Part shown: piece by piece, positions 19,515 to 29,675 of the stretch
Position numbering within the stretch: position 1 is the stretch's first letter
Layout of the letters: each line of letters opens with the position of its first letter
Assembly: GCA_018334565.1 (NCBI GenBank)
Contig: JAGXLU010000009.1
Location: forward strand, 1-58,888
DNA from: Halanaerobiales bacterium
Lineage (GTDB): Bacteria; Bacillota; Halanaerobiia; Halanaerobiales; M55B127
Reading direction: 5' to 3'
DNA length: 58,888 nt
The notes under the pieces: model-generated
Told to the model about the DNA's origin: nothing
The model's input: the letters and a program-made list of their open reading frames with translations, nothing else
Databases searched by the model: none
Program-made: the position numbers and the translations under genes

Positions 19515-21132
19515 AATGGAGATGGTAGTTATAGGTGCAGGACCTGCTGGTTTATCATCTGCTATAGAAGCAGCTAAAGAAGGGGTTGAGGTTCTTCTTG
19601 TTGATGAAAATCTTAAAGCTGGAGGACAGCTATTTAAGCAGATACATAAGTTTTTCGGATCCAGTGATCATCGTGCTGGCGTTCGAGGAATAGATATTGG
19701 TAAAGAACTTATTAATGAGTCGAGAAAATTAGGGGTTAATATTTGGTTGAATAGTATTGCTATTGGTATATTTGATGATAAAAATATATTAATAAAACAG
19801 AATAAAAATGGACGAGAAAGTCTAAAAAGAGTTCAGGCAGATAAAATAATTATTGCTACAGGAGCTTCAGAAAAGGTAATTAATTTTACAAACTGGACTC
19901 TTCCTGGAGTAATGGGAGCTGGAGCAGCTCAAACGATGATTAATGTCCATCGAGTTCTTCCAGGAGATAGATTTCTTATGGTTGGTACAGGTAATGTTGG
20001 ACTGATAGTTTCCTACCAGTTAATTCAGGCTGGAGCAAAGGTTGTAGGATTAATAGATGCAGCAGAGGAAGTAGGCGGTTATGGTGTTCATGCAGCTAAA
20101 ATAGCTAGAAAAGGAGTTCCTTTTTATTTAAATCATACTATCATTAAAGCTGATGGGAATAATAAAGATGGAGTAACCGGGGCAGTTATAGCTGAAGTTG
20201 ATGATAATTGGCAGCCTATTTCTGGAACTGAAAAAGAATTAAAAGTAGATGTAATTACATTAGCAGCAGGATTAAAACCACTTTCAGAGTTGGCTAATAT
20301 GGCTGGTTGTAAAAGAACATATATTTCTGAACTCGGTGGTTGGGTTCCCCTGCACAATGAAAACATGGAATCAACTGTGTCAGGGGTTTATGTGGTAGGA
20401 GATGTTACCGGTGTAGAAGAGGCCAACACAGCTTTAGAAGAAGGTAGGCTGGCCGGGATAGATGCAGCCGAAAAATTAGGAAGAATAGCTGCTAAAGAAA
20501 GTAATAATAAAAAGAAAAATATTACAAAAAGAGTAAAAAACTTGAGGTTGGGTCCTTTTGGTGAAAACAGACTGAAAGCAAAAGAAAAATTGATAAAAGA
20601 ATATTATGAATTAACAGACAAAGACTGCAGAGAAAAATATGATCCAGTAAAAGCAATGGAACACCAGTCAGGTGAAAAAATAAAGAGAATATCTGTAGAC
20701 CATATTGACAAAACTCAAGGGCCAGTAGCAGTAATAGAATGCAATCAAGAAATTCCTTGTAATCCCTGTGAATTAGCTTGTAAGTTTGGTGCTATTGAAA
20801 TTGGAGAACCAATCACAAATATTCCTATACTAAATGAAGAAAAATGTACGGGATGTGGTCTTTGTTTGCCTCAGTGTCCAGGTTTAGCAATATTTTTAAT
20901 AGATAAAAGCTATAGTTCAGATAAAAGTACAGTTGCTTTTCCATATGAATATAAGCATATTCCTAAAAAAGGAGATATTGTTGATGCAGTTGATCGTCAG
21001 GGTAATTACCTATGCAAGGCTGAGGTGGTAAAAGTGCTTCAACTAGAAAAGTTTGATAAAACACCGATAGTAACTATTAGTGTTTTAGATAAATATATAG
21101 ATGATGCCCGAAATATTAAAATGTCTGATTGA
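19495..21132 (+). CDS. FAD/NAD(P)-dependent oxidoreductase with C-terminal 4Fe-4S ferredoxin domain (HcnB-like)
   Basis: VIGAGPAGLSSAIEAAKEGVEVLLVDENLKAGGQLFKQ; CTGCGLCLPQCPGLAIF. Actual start may be 19507/19516, after the upstream stop. Confidence 0.9.
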   Translation: MVIILIKMEMVVIGAGPAGLSSAIEAAKEGVEVLLVDENLKAGGQLFKQIHKFFGSSDHRAGVRGIDIGKELINESRKLGVNIWLNSIAIGIFDDKNILIKQNKNGRESLKRVQADKIIIATGASEKVINFTNWTLPGVMGAGAAQTMINVHRVLPGDRFLMVGTGNVGLIVSYQLIQAGAKVVGLIDAAEEVGGYGVHAAKIARKGVPFYLNHTIIKADGNNKDGVTGAVIAEVDDNWQPISGTEKELKVDVITLAAGLKPLSELANMAGCKRTYISELGGWVPLHNENMESTVSGVYVVGDVTGVEEANTALEEGRLAGIDAAEKLGRIAAKESNNKKKNITKRVKNLRLGPFGENRLKAKEKLIKEYYELTDKDCREKYDPVKAMEHQSGEKIKRISVDHIDKTQGPVAVIECNQEIPCNPCELACKFGAIEIGEPITNIPILNEEKCTGCGLCLPQCPGLAIFLIDKSYSSDKSTVAFPYEYKHIPKKGDIVDAVDRQGNYLCKAEVVKVLQLEKFDKTPIVTISVLDKYIDDARNIKMSD

Positions 21133-21147
21133 AAGGAGGGTTAAGTT

Positions 21148-21420
21148 TTGAAGGATGATGTAATAGTATGTCGTTGTGAAGAAGTAACTTTAGGTGAAAT
21201 TAAAGAAGCTATAGAAGCTGGAGCGAGGACAGTAACCGATGTTAAAAGAAGAACTAGAGCGGGGATGGGTCTCTGTCAAGGGAAGTCATGTGAAATAATT
21301 GTTCAACGGCAGCTTTGTAAGCAGTTAAATTTATCATCTGAAGAAGCGCATCCTGCTAGAGATAGAGCTCCGGTAAGACCAATTTCTTTTGGGGTATTAG
21401 GAGATGAATACAATGATTAA
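21148..21420 (+). CDS. BFD-like (2Fe-2S)-binding protein
   Basis: VCRCEEVTLGEIKEAIEAGARTVTDVKRRTRAGMGLCQGKSCEIIV. Confidence 0.9.
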   Translation: MKDDVIVCRCEEVTLGEIKEAIEAGARTVTDVKRRTRAGMGLCQGKSCEIIVQRQLCKQLNLSSEEAHPARDRAPVRPISFGVLGDEYND

Positions 21421-22603
21421 ATATGATGCTGTAATAGTTGGAGGAGGAGTTATTGGTTCCTGTATTTCTTATTATCTTACTGAGGCCGGTCTAAAAGTAG
21501 CCTTAGTTGAAAAAGGAGATATAGCGAGTGGAACAACCAGCAGCTGTGATGGCAATATACTAATTTCAGATAAAAAACCAGGTTTTGATACCGATTTAGC
21601 GGCTGTCAGCCAGAACTTGTTTGAAGAACTTGATCAAAAACTGGATTATGAGTATGATTATACTAAAAAAGGCAGCCTATATCTAATAGAAAGTCAAGAA
21701 GAATGGTCAGTTGCAGAACAGTTTGTAAAAGAACAAACTGCAAATGGATATGCAATGAGGATGCTCGATTATGATCAAGTTCATAGAGATGAGCCCCTTC
21801 TGGCTGATGATATAATTGGTGGTATAGAAATAGAGACTGATGCAGCAGTTTATCCAATGGCCTTTACTTATTCTTTAATAGATAAAGCTTGTAAAAATGG
21901 ACTTAAACTTTATAATTATAATTCTGTAGAGGATATTATTTTAGATACTAAAGGTCAGATTGAGTCTGTTTTGCTATCCGGTGGCGAAAAGATTAGGACA
22001 ACTAATGTAATAAATGCTGCAGGAGTATGGGCTCCTGAAATTGGGCAAATGGTTGGTCTAGATATTCCGATCCAACCTCGTCAGGGGCAGATTCTTGTTG
22101 CAGAAAGGACAAGGCAGGTTGGAAAACGCAAAATTGTTGAATTTGGTTATATGATGGCCAAATTTGGCAGCAAGAATTATAAGAGGGATATCCATCCTAT
22201 TCTAGAGAAATATGGGATTGCTTTTGTTTTTGAACCAACAGCTGCAGATAATTTCCTAATTGGAAGCAGTCGTCAGTTCGTTAATTTTGATAATAGAATA
22301 TCTATAGAAGTCATGAAGGGTCTAGCAGCCAGGGCTATTAGATTTTTCCCGAGTATGAAAGATATTAATGTCATTAGAGCTTATGCTGGTCTCAGACCTT
22401 ATGTTAATGATCATTTTCCTATTGTTTCTGCTGTTGAGAATGTGCCCGGCTTTTATATAGCAGCAGGTCATGAGGGAGATGGAATAGGATTGGCTCCGGT
22501 CACAGGCAAACTAGTCGAACATTTAATAATAGGAAATGACATCAATATACCCTTGGATTTAGATTTTGCAGTCCAGAAATTAAGTTTCAACAGGTTTTTT
22601 TAA
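21404..22603 (+). CDS. FAD-dependent (DAO-family) oxidoreductase, HcnC/D-amino-acid dehydrogenase-like
   Basis: YDAVIVGGGVIGSCISYYLTEAGLKVALVEKGDIASGTTSSCDGN...AGHEGDGIGLAPVTGKLV. Confidence 0.92.
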   Translation: MNTMIKYDAVIVGGGVIGSCISYYLTEAGLKVALVEKGDIASGTTSSCDGNILISDKKPGFDTDLAAVSQNLFEELDQKLDYEYDYTKKGSLYLIESQEEWSVAEQFVKEQTANGYAMRMLDYDQVHRDEPLLADDIIGGIEIETDAAVYPMAFTYSLIDKACKNGLKLYNYNSVEDIILDTKGQIESVLLSGGEKIRTTNVINAAGVWAPEIGQMVGLDIPIQPRQGQILVAERTRQVGKRKIVEFGYMMAKFGSKNYKRDIHPILEKYGIAFVFEPTAADNFLIGSSRQFVNFDNRISIEVMKGLAARAIRFFPSMKDINVIRAYAGLRPYVNDHFPIVSAVENVPGFYIAAGHEGDGIGLAPVTGKLVEHLIIGNDINIPLDLDFAVQKLSFNRFF

Positions 22604-22786
22604 GATAAGTGCTAAGATATATGGATCTGAATATAAGAATGTTGCTGATTCTATCAATGTTATAGCTTAAATTGGCAAGAAGATGGACTGTGTCGTAAAG
22701 TTAAAGCAATAATTATTGTGAAAGTAATTAAATTATCTTTGATAAAAGATTTTGAGAATGATATTTTGGATTACATAGAAAAGTAA

Positions 22787-24688
22787 ATGATAGGAGGTAT
22801 AACTTTGAAAGAAAAGTTATTTGGATATGCAGGTAAACAACTTAGAATTTCACTATCAGACATGAAAGTAACAAAAGAAGAATTAGAGCCTAAATTGATT
22901 CGTAAGTATTTAGGAGGTACAGGTTATGGTATTAAAGTTCTCTATGATGAGCTTGAAAGCGGTATTGATCCCTTAGGAGAAAAAAATAAACTTGTTTTCA
23001 CTACCAGCCCATTAACAAAAAGACAGGTACCGGGAGGTGGCAGCCTTGAAATATGTTTTAAGTCTCCCTTAACAAAAACCTGGAGTGAATCTCGAGTTGG
23101 TGATGAATTTGGCTTTGCCATGAGGTCAGCAGGATACGATTTTCTTATCATTGAAGGCAAGGCTAAAACCCCATCCTATATAGTTATTGAAGATGACAAA
23201 GTAAAAATTAAAGATGGTAAAAATTTAATTCAAAAATCTTCCTCAGAAAAAGCTGAAGTTTTAGAAGATATATATGGGAAAGGTTATTCGATAATGACTA
23301 TCGGTCAAGGGGGAGAAAATGAGGTTTTTTATTCTGCTATAATGATTAACAACAGGGCAGCTGGTAGGGGTGGAGCTGGAGCAGTAATGGGATCAAAAAA
23401 TTTGTTGTCACTTATTTGTAAGGGCAGTAAAAAAGTAGAAGCAGCTGATCAGAATAAATTTATGAAGGCTGTTAAGGACACACATAAAAAGATTAAAGAT
23501 AACCCTGATACCAAGGGATTTAGAAAGCACGGCACGACCGGAGATATGGGTGAATGTGATGATATGGGTGATTTCCCAACCAAGAACTGGCAGTCTAATT
23601 CCTGGGGTAAGGGTGATGAGCTTTATGAACATTTCTATAAAAATAATCTTGTAGATAATAAGCAGTGTTATAAGGGCTGTCCTATAGGATGTGGAAGAAT
23701 TGCACGTGTGAAAGAAGGCAAATATAAGACGCCTTTACATGAGGGAGCTGAATATGAAACCCTAACTGCTTTTACAGCATTTGTTCTAAATGAAGATGTA
23801 GATGCAGCTGTTCACTGCGATTACCTTTGTAACGAATATGGTATTGATACAATTTCTACAGGAGCAGCTATTGCGTTTGCTATGGAATGTTATGAAAATG
23901 GATTGCTTTCAGAAGAATATACAGATGGTTTAGAACTTAAATGGGGTAATACAGAAATCTTACCTAAATTAGTTAAAAAAATTGCTAATCGGGAGGGGCT
24001 TGGAGATTTACTGGCCGATGGTGTGAAGAAGGCAGCAGACAAACTGGGAGGTCGAGCAGTAGATTTTGCTGTTCAGGTCAAGGGATTAGAAGCTCCAGCC
24101 CATGATCCTCGTTCTGGTAAAGCTCTGGCGGTAACATATGGCACTGGTAATAGAGGTTCTTGTCATATTCATCCAGTAGAAGCAATGGGGTTTGATGCTG
24201 GCAAGATGGATTTTAGTCTATCTGAATTTGGCTTACCTGACCCGGAAGATTTTGATCGCTGGGATGAAGAGGGCAAAGGCAAAGTTGTTAAGCTTCTTCA
24301 AGATGGCGGTACAATACCTGATATTATTGTTGTTTGTAAATTTATGCTTTATGTAGGGGCTGAGATTAAAGATTATGCAGATATGCTCACTGGATTAACC
24401 GGTTGGGATATTGATGGTTGGGAATTACTTGAGATAGGAGAAAGAGTTATTAATCTTCAAAAACTCTTTAACCAAAGAGAGGGCTTTGATCGAGGAGATG
24501 ATATGATTCATCCCAGAATGGGTAAAATCCCTGCTTTCGGAAAATATAAAGATCAAAAAGACTGTGCTATATATGACTATATAGCTATGCTCGATGAATA
24601 TTATCAAGAGCGGGGTTGGGATAAAGAAACCGGCCAACCACTTCCAAATAGGCTGAAAAAATTAGGTTTAGAAACATATATTACTTAA
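22787..24688 (+). CDS. Aldehyde:ferredoxin oxidoreductase (AOR, tungsten-pterin)
   Basis: RKYLGGTGYGIKVLYDE; RAAGRGGAGAVMGSKNL; QCYKGCPIGCGR; DPRSGKALAVTYGTGNRGSCH. Confidence 0.95.
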   Translation: MIGGITLKEKLFGYAGKQLRISLSDMKVTKEELEPKLIRKYLGGTGYGIKVLYDELESGIDPLGEKNKLVFTTSPLTKRQVPGGGSLEICFKSPLTKTWSESRVGDEFGFAMRSAGYDFLIIEGKAKTPSYIVIEDDKVKIKDGKNLIQKSSSEKAEVLEDIYGKGYSIMTIGQGGENEVFYSAIMINNRAAGRGGAGAVMGSKNLLSLICKGSKKVEAADQNKFMKAVKDTHKKIKDNPDTKGFRKHGTTGDMGECDDMGDFPTKNWQSNSWGKGDELYEHFYKNNLVDNKQCYKGCPIGCGRIARVKEGKYKTPLHEGAEYETLTAFTAFVLNEDVDAAVHCDYLCNEYGIDTISTGAAIAFAMECYENGLLSEEYTDGLELKWGNTEILPKLVKKIANREGLGDLLADGVKKAADKLGGRAVDFAVQVKGLEAPAHDPRSGKALAVTYGTGNRGSCHIHPVEAMGFDAGKMDFSLSEFGLPDPEDFDRWDEEGKGKVVKLLQDGGTIPDIIVVCKFMLYVGAEIKDYADMLTGLTGWDIDGWELLEIGERVINLQKLFNQREGFDRGDDMIHPRMGKIPAFGKYKDQKDCAIYDYIAMLDEYYQERGWDKETGQPLPNRLKKLGLETYIT

Positions 24689-24811
24689 AAAAATATTATA
24701 CATCACTATTATCTTTTAAAAAGCTGATTAATTATAAAAAAAATAGTATCTACTAAGAATATTAACTTAATACAAAATAAATTTTAGAAAATATTGCTAA
24801 AAATATATATT

Positions 24812-24878
24812 GAGAGCTCCCTTTTTAAATAAAATGTTTGTATTAAAACAAATTAAAAAAAGGAGCTCTCTTTTTTTT
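24812..24878 (+). terminator. Rho-independent terminator of the AOR gene
   Basis: GAGAGCTCCCTTTTT / AAAAAAGGAGCTCTC arms (24812-24826, 24856-24870) followed by eight T. Confidence 0.85.
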
Positions 24879-25234
24879 ATTACTGATAATCCCATAAATT
24901 TCTTTGAGAAATTTTTATTCATAGATGTAACGAATAGATACAAAAGAGATCCGCGAAACATATATAAGAGATTATAAACAATATCACAATTATTTTTCAT
25001 GTAATAAAATAATCAAGGAAAATTTAATTTAACAATTATTCAAAAATATAAAAAAACTTTTTAGAATATACATGTGAAATTAATAATATGTTTTTATCAA
25101 ATGGATTTAATACCCTTGCAATCTTAATTAATTTAATATACAATAATTATAAAGTATAATTAAGTAAAATTTAATATAAATTAGTATATACTTAATTAAA
25201 TATTAATAATTATTATTTATATTTTAATTTATTA

Positions 25235-27127
25235 ATGAGTTTTAAGCACATGACAAAAGGAGGTTTTAATTTGGGAGAACCTACTCAAAAAAATAAACAA
25301 AATAATACAAAGATATATAATAAAGTGAAGCCAAAAAAGAAACAAAGTTCAAATAAAGAGATGATATCTACTTTGATGAGATTAATTGGATATGCGAAAA
25401 GGTACTGGTTAAAAATTACTATTACTACAATTGCAGTTATTATTTCAACTGCTATGGGATTAGCACCACCCTGGTTAATTCGTTATGGTATTGATAATAT
25501 GATTGCTGAGAATAAAATAGATCAACTTTGGATTTTAGCTCTAATTATGATTGGTACAGCTTTAGTAAAAGGATTTTTTGATTTTATAAAAAGTTATTTT
25601 TCTGAGTATATTGCTCAAAATATAATTCATGATATTAGGGTAAAATTATATGACCATTTATATAATTTATCATTTTCCTTTTATGATAAGAGTCGGACTG
25701 GTGATTTGATGTCTCGTTTAACTGCTGATGCTGATTCACTACGCCGTTTTTTGGGAAGAGTTGGTCCTTATGTTTCCGAAAATATTTTAACGATTATCGG
25801 TATATTGATAATTATATTAGTATGGGATTATAGATTAGGTATTTTGTATATATTACTGCTTCCCCTGATGGTATTTGGAATGACAGTATATGCAAAAAGA
25901 GTAAGGCCTATGTTTAAAAAGGTTAGAAAAAAGTTTGCAGGTTTAACTCAAATTGTTCAGGAAAATTTTGTTGGGATAGAGGTAATTAAACTATTTGGTA
26001 ACGAAAAAGAAGAAGAAAAGAAATTTAATAGAATAAACCAGGAGTATATAGATATTAATCTTCAAGCCGCAAAGGTTTCTGCCTTTTGGATGCCCTATGT
26101 TGGTTTCTTAATAGGCCTAGGGACTGCTTTAGTAATTTGGTATGGGGGGCGCCTTGTAATCAGTGAAATAGTAACTTTAGGAACTTTAGCAGGTTATATA
26201 AGCTATATATCTATGCTCATGAGGCCTGTAAGGCAGACAGGTATGATGATTAATTTTAGCAGTCAGGCCATAGCAGCTGCAGAAAGAATTTTTAAAATTA
26301 TAGATACTTCTTCTGATGTAAAAGAAGATCCTAAGGCTTATAAATTGCCAGAAATCAAAGGAAAAGTTGAATTTAAAAATATCAGTTTTTCCTATCAAGA
26401 GAGTAAACAGATATTAAAAGATATAAATTTTAAAGTAAATCCTGGAGAGACTGTCGCAATTGTTGGGCCTACGGGGGCTGGGAAAAGTACTTTAATTCAT
26501 CTCCTGCCCCGTTTTTATGATCCAAATAGAGGAAAAATTTTAGTAGATGGTCATGATATAAAAAAGATTACAATTGATAGTTTGAGAAGGCAAATAGGAA
26601 TAGTTCTCCAGCACACTTTTTTATTTGGGGCTTCTATTAAAGAGAACATTTCTTATGGAAAACCGAAAGCAAAAATGGAGGAAATTATTAGAGCTGCAGA
26701 AGTTGCACAGATACATGATTTTATAAGGTCTTTGCCCTTAGGATATGAAACACCTGTAGGGGAAAGAGGAGTGACTTTATCAGGAGGGCAAAAACAAAGA
26801 TTGGCTATGGCAAGGGTTTTGCTGACAAACCCAATATTACTAATCCTTGATGAGCCAACTTCAAGTGTAGATGCAGAAACTGAAGAGAAAATGCAGAAAG
26901 CAATGCACAAAGTAATCAAAAACAGAACAACATTTGTTATTGCTCATAGGTTGTGGACCGTCAAAAATGCCGATCAAATTTTGGTAATTAAAGATGGAGT
27001 TATTGAGGAAAAAGGCACTCATCAAAAGTTAATAAATAAAAAAGATGGTTTTTACAATAGAGTATATGAACAGGTACTAAAAAAAGGTGATTTTTATAGT
27101 GATAAAAAGGATGGTGATATAAAATGA
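25235..27127 (+). CDS. ABC transporter, fused permease-ATPase (multidrug exporter type), heterodimer half 1
   Basis: GPTGAGKSTLIHLLPRFYDP; LSGGQKQRLAMARVLL; LILDEPTSSVDAETE; six-TM N-terminus. Confidence 0.93.
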   Translation: MSFKHMTKGGFNLGEPTQKNKQNNTKIYNKVKPKKKQSSNKEMISTLMRLIGYAKRYWLKITITTIAVIISTAMGLAPPWLIRYGIDNMIAENKIDQLWILALIMIGTALVKGFFDFIKSYFSEYIAQNIIHDIRVKLYDHLYNLSFSFYDKSRTGDLMSRLTADADSLRRFLGRVGPYVSENILTIIGILIIILVWDYRLGILYILLLPLMVFGMTVYAKRVRPMFKKVRKKFAGLTQIVQENFVGIEVIKLFGNEKEEEKKFNRINQEYIDINLQAAKVSAFWMPYVGFLIGLGTALVIWYGGRLVISEIVTLGTLAGYISYISMLMRPVRQTGMMINFSSQAIAAAERIFKIIDTSSDVKEDPKAYKLPEIKGKVEFKNISFSYQESKQILKDINFKVNPGETVAIVGPTGAGKSTLIHLLPRFYDPNRGKILVDGHDIKKITIDSLRRQIGIVLQHTFLFGASIKENISYGKPKAKMEEIIRAAEVAQIHDFIRSLPLGYETPVGERGVTLSGGQKQRLAMARVLLTNPILLILDEPTSSVDAETEEKMQKAMHKVIKNRTTFVIAHRLWTVKNADQILVIKDGVIEEKGTHQKLINKKDGFYNRVYEQVLKKGDFYSDKKDGDIK

Positions 27128-28920
27128 GAGGCGGATTTGGACACAGGATAAGTTCGGGCGAAGAGGAAAGTTTTTCAATTAAAGAGCTTGATAAAAAAGT
27201 TTTAAAATTTTTATTTCACTATCTAAAAAAACATATAAAAACCCTATTATTTGCAGTTTTTTCTATGCTTATGGTGTCAGGATCATCATTAGTAGGACCT
27301 TTTTTGAGTAAAGTTGCTATTGATAGATATATAAGTCAGGGAAATTTATCCGGATTAAATTGGATATTTGTATTTATGGTGATTTCATATGCTACTTTGT
27401 GGTTTTTTTCATACTATCAAACCTATTTGTCCAATTATATAGGGCAGAAAGTAGTGGGTAATATTAGAGAAGACCTTTATAAACATCTACAAAGTCTTTC
27501 TATAGATTTTTTCAAAGAAAATAATACTGGAGATATAATGTCAAGGGTTACGCATGATGTAAATGCTTTGTCAGATTTAGTATCTACTGGTTTTGTTCAT
27601 CTATTAAATGACATTTTTACCATTTTAGGTATTGTAATTATAATGCTTATTTTAGATCTTAGATTAGCTTTAATAAGTTTTATTACAATTCCTTTTATAT
27701 TTTTTGTGGTATATTTTTTGGGTAAGAGAATGAGGATTGCTTATCAGGATGTCAGAGAAAAATTGGCAGCATTAAATGCTGATGTAGAAGAAAATCTTTC
27801 AGGTATTAGGTTAATTCAAGCCTTAAATAGAGAAGCTGTTAATACAGGTAATTTCAAAAAACTCAGCTGGGAAAATTTAAAAGCAAACCTTAAAGCCGCA
27901 TCATATTTTTCACTGTTATTTCCAGTAATGAATTTAAGCAAAGTTTTTGGTGAATCATTGGTTTTGGGTTATGGAGGCTGGAAAGTAGTGCAAGGTACAG
28001 TTTCTTTGGGAGTAATTATTGCTTTTATGGGTTATGTAAGAAGATTTTTTGCGCCTTTAGCAGATTTAAGTCAGGTATATAATACCTATCAATCAGCAGG
28101 TGCTGCTTTAGACAGGGTGTATGAGTATATGGAGATCAAACCCAAAATAGAAGCTTCAAAGATGATAAAATTTAACGAGAAAGAAATAAAAGGTGACGTT
28201 GAATTTAAAAATGTAAGCTTTGCTTACAAAAATGAAGATGTAATTAAAAATATAAATATCAAAATTGCAGCGGGAGAAGTATTTGCTTTAGTAGGACCAA
28301 CCGGTGCAGGGAAGACCACGATAGTAAATCTTTTAACAAGGCTTTATGATGTAGAAAGTGGACAAATCCTTGTAGATGGTACTGATATTAGAGATCTTCC
28401 TCTTAAGGGCTTGAGAAATATTATATCAGTTGTTCCGCAAAATATCTTTCTTTTTGATACTTCTATTAAAAATAATATAAGTTATGGCAAGCCCAATGCA
28501 GAATTTGAGGAGATAAAAAATGTTGCTAAACAGGTTCAAGCTCATGAATTTATCAAAAACTTACCTGATAGTTATGAAACTAGAGTAGGTGAAGGTGGAG
28601 TAAAACTCTCCGGTGGACAAAAACAGTTGGTTTCTTTTGCAAGGGCAATGTTAGCTGATCCCAGGGTGTTAATATTGGATGAGGCTACCTCAAGTGTAGA
28701 TGCTTATACTGAGGTTATGATTCAAAAAGCGATGAAAGAGTTATTAAAAAACAGAACTGTATTAATGATAGCTCATCGTTTTACTACTCTAAAGAGAGCA
28801 AATAAAATTGGTGTTTTAAAAGAGGGCGAATTAATAGACATTGGCGAACACGGAGAGCTTCTCACCAATAATGATGTATATAGAGAACTGTTTAATAAAC
28901 AAAAAAGAGACAATCAATAA
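27124..28920 (+). CDS. ABC transporter, fused permease-ATPase, heterodimer half 2
   Basis: GPTGAGKTTIVNLLTRLYDV; LSGGQKQLVSFARAML; LILDEATSSVDAYTE; overlaps preceding CDS by 4 nt. Confidence 0.93.
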   Translation: MRGGFGHRISSGEEESFSIKELDKKVLKFLFHYLKKHIKTLLFAVFSMLMVSGSSLVGPFLSKVAIDRYISQGNLSGLNWIFVFMVISYATLWFFSYYQTYLSNYIGQKVVGNIREDLYKHLQSLSIDFFKENNTGDIMSRVTHDVNALSDLVSTGFVHLLNDIFTILGIVIIMLILDLRLALISFITIPFIFFVVYFLGKRMRIAYQDVREKLAALNADVEENLSGIRLIQALNREAVNTGNFKKLSWENLKANLKAASYFSLLFPVMNLSKVFGESLVLGYGGWKVVQGTVSLGVIIAFMGYVRRFFAPLADLSQVYNTYQSAGAALDRVYEYMEIKPKIEASKMIKFNEKEIKGDVEFKNVSFAYKNEDVIKNINIKIAAGEVFALVGPTGAGKTTIVNLLTRLYDVESGQILVDGTDIRDLPLKGLRNIISVVPQNIFLFDTSIKNNISYGKPNAEFEEIKNVAKQVQAHEFIKNLPDSYETRVGEGGVKLSGGQKQLVSFARAMLADPRVLILDEATSSVDAYTEVMIQKAMKELLKNRTVLMIAHRFTTLKRANKIGVLKEGELIDIGEHGELLTNNDVYRELFNKQKRDNQ

Positions 28921-28974
28921 ATGTCTAAATAAATCAAATATTACAATAAAAAGATCAAAATGAAGATAAAATAT

Positions 28975-29245
28975 AGGTCGAGGAAAAGTTGAACTGTTTG
29001 AAGAGTACCAAAATAAATTATAAGAATTAGAAGATTTTTATATATCTTTATGGAGAATAAAAAAAGATAGGGTTATTCTATTCGGGCTTTCAGTACTTTT
29101 ATATTAATAGGAGCACCAATAATATGTAAAGGTACTACTTATTATATTAAAAATATTGGATAATACACCACTACTTGATATCAAGCCATATCTTCCAGAA
29201 TATGATAAAAAATACAAGGATTGGATAATCAGATGAAAATGTCAA
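28975..29245 (+). pseudogene. Decayed TrmO/TsaA-family (YaeB-like) gene
   Basis: Across frames: GKVELFEEYQNKL*ELEDFYISLW..., IRAFSTFILIGAPIICKGTTYYIKNIG, NTPLLDIKPYLPEYDKKYKDW; resembles TsaA/TrmO (ARFSTRAPxRPNPIG..., DGTPLLDIKPYxPEYD). Confidence 0.6.
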
Positions 29246-29396
29246 GAAATTTTCTTCTACTAGAGACGATTAATTTTATCCCTGTATTCCAGGTCTAGGT
29301 GCTTATATAAAAGAAATCTAAAGTATTTGTCATTATATAAGAGTTTGATTTTTTTAAAATAATTAAAATTACATAGACAACGAAAATTAAAAGAGG

Positions 29397-29675
29397 GTGA
29401 ATAGATTGAAACAAATTATGAGGGGGATTAAAGCCATAGCAGATGAAAATAGATTTAAAATAATAGAACTGTTATTAGAGAAGAGATTTTGTGTAAGTGC
29501 ATTGGCAAAAAGGTTAGATATATCTGAGTCTGCCGTCTCTCAGCAGTTAAAAATTCTCAGAAAAGCGAATCTAGTTATAGGAATTAAAAAGGGTTATTAT
29601 GTTCATTATAAAGTTGAAAAAGAGGAGTTGGAAAAGATCGGAGATTTTATTTCCAGTTTGTTTGAAAAAAAATAA
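29397..29675 (+). CDS. ArsR-family HTH transcriptional regulator
   Basis: GIKAIADENRFKIIELLLEKRFCVSALAKRLDISESAVSQQLKILRKANLV. Confidence 0.88.
   Translation: MNRLKQIMRGIKAIADENRFKIIELLLEKRFCVSALAKRLDISESAVSQQLKILRKANLVIGIKKGYYVHYKVEKEELEKIGDFISSLFEKK

Noticed and set aside
22604-22786. Possible degraded MoaD-like gene before the first AOR
   Set aside because: Only a vague similarity over ~30 residues in one frame; insufficient support.
24797-25000. 67-aa minus-strand ORF over the terminator region
   Set aside because: Its 3' part is the hairpin arms of the AOR terminator; no credible start context.
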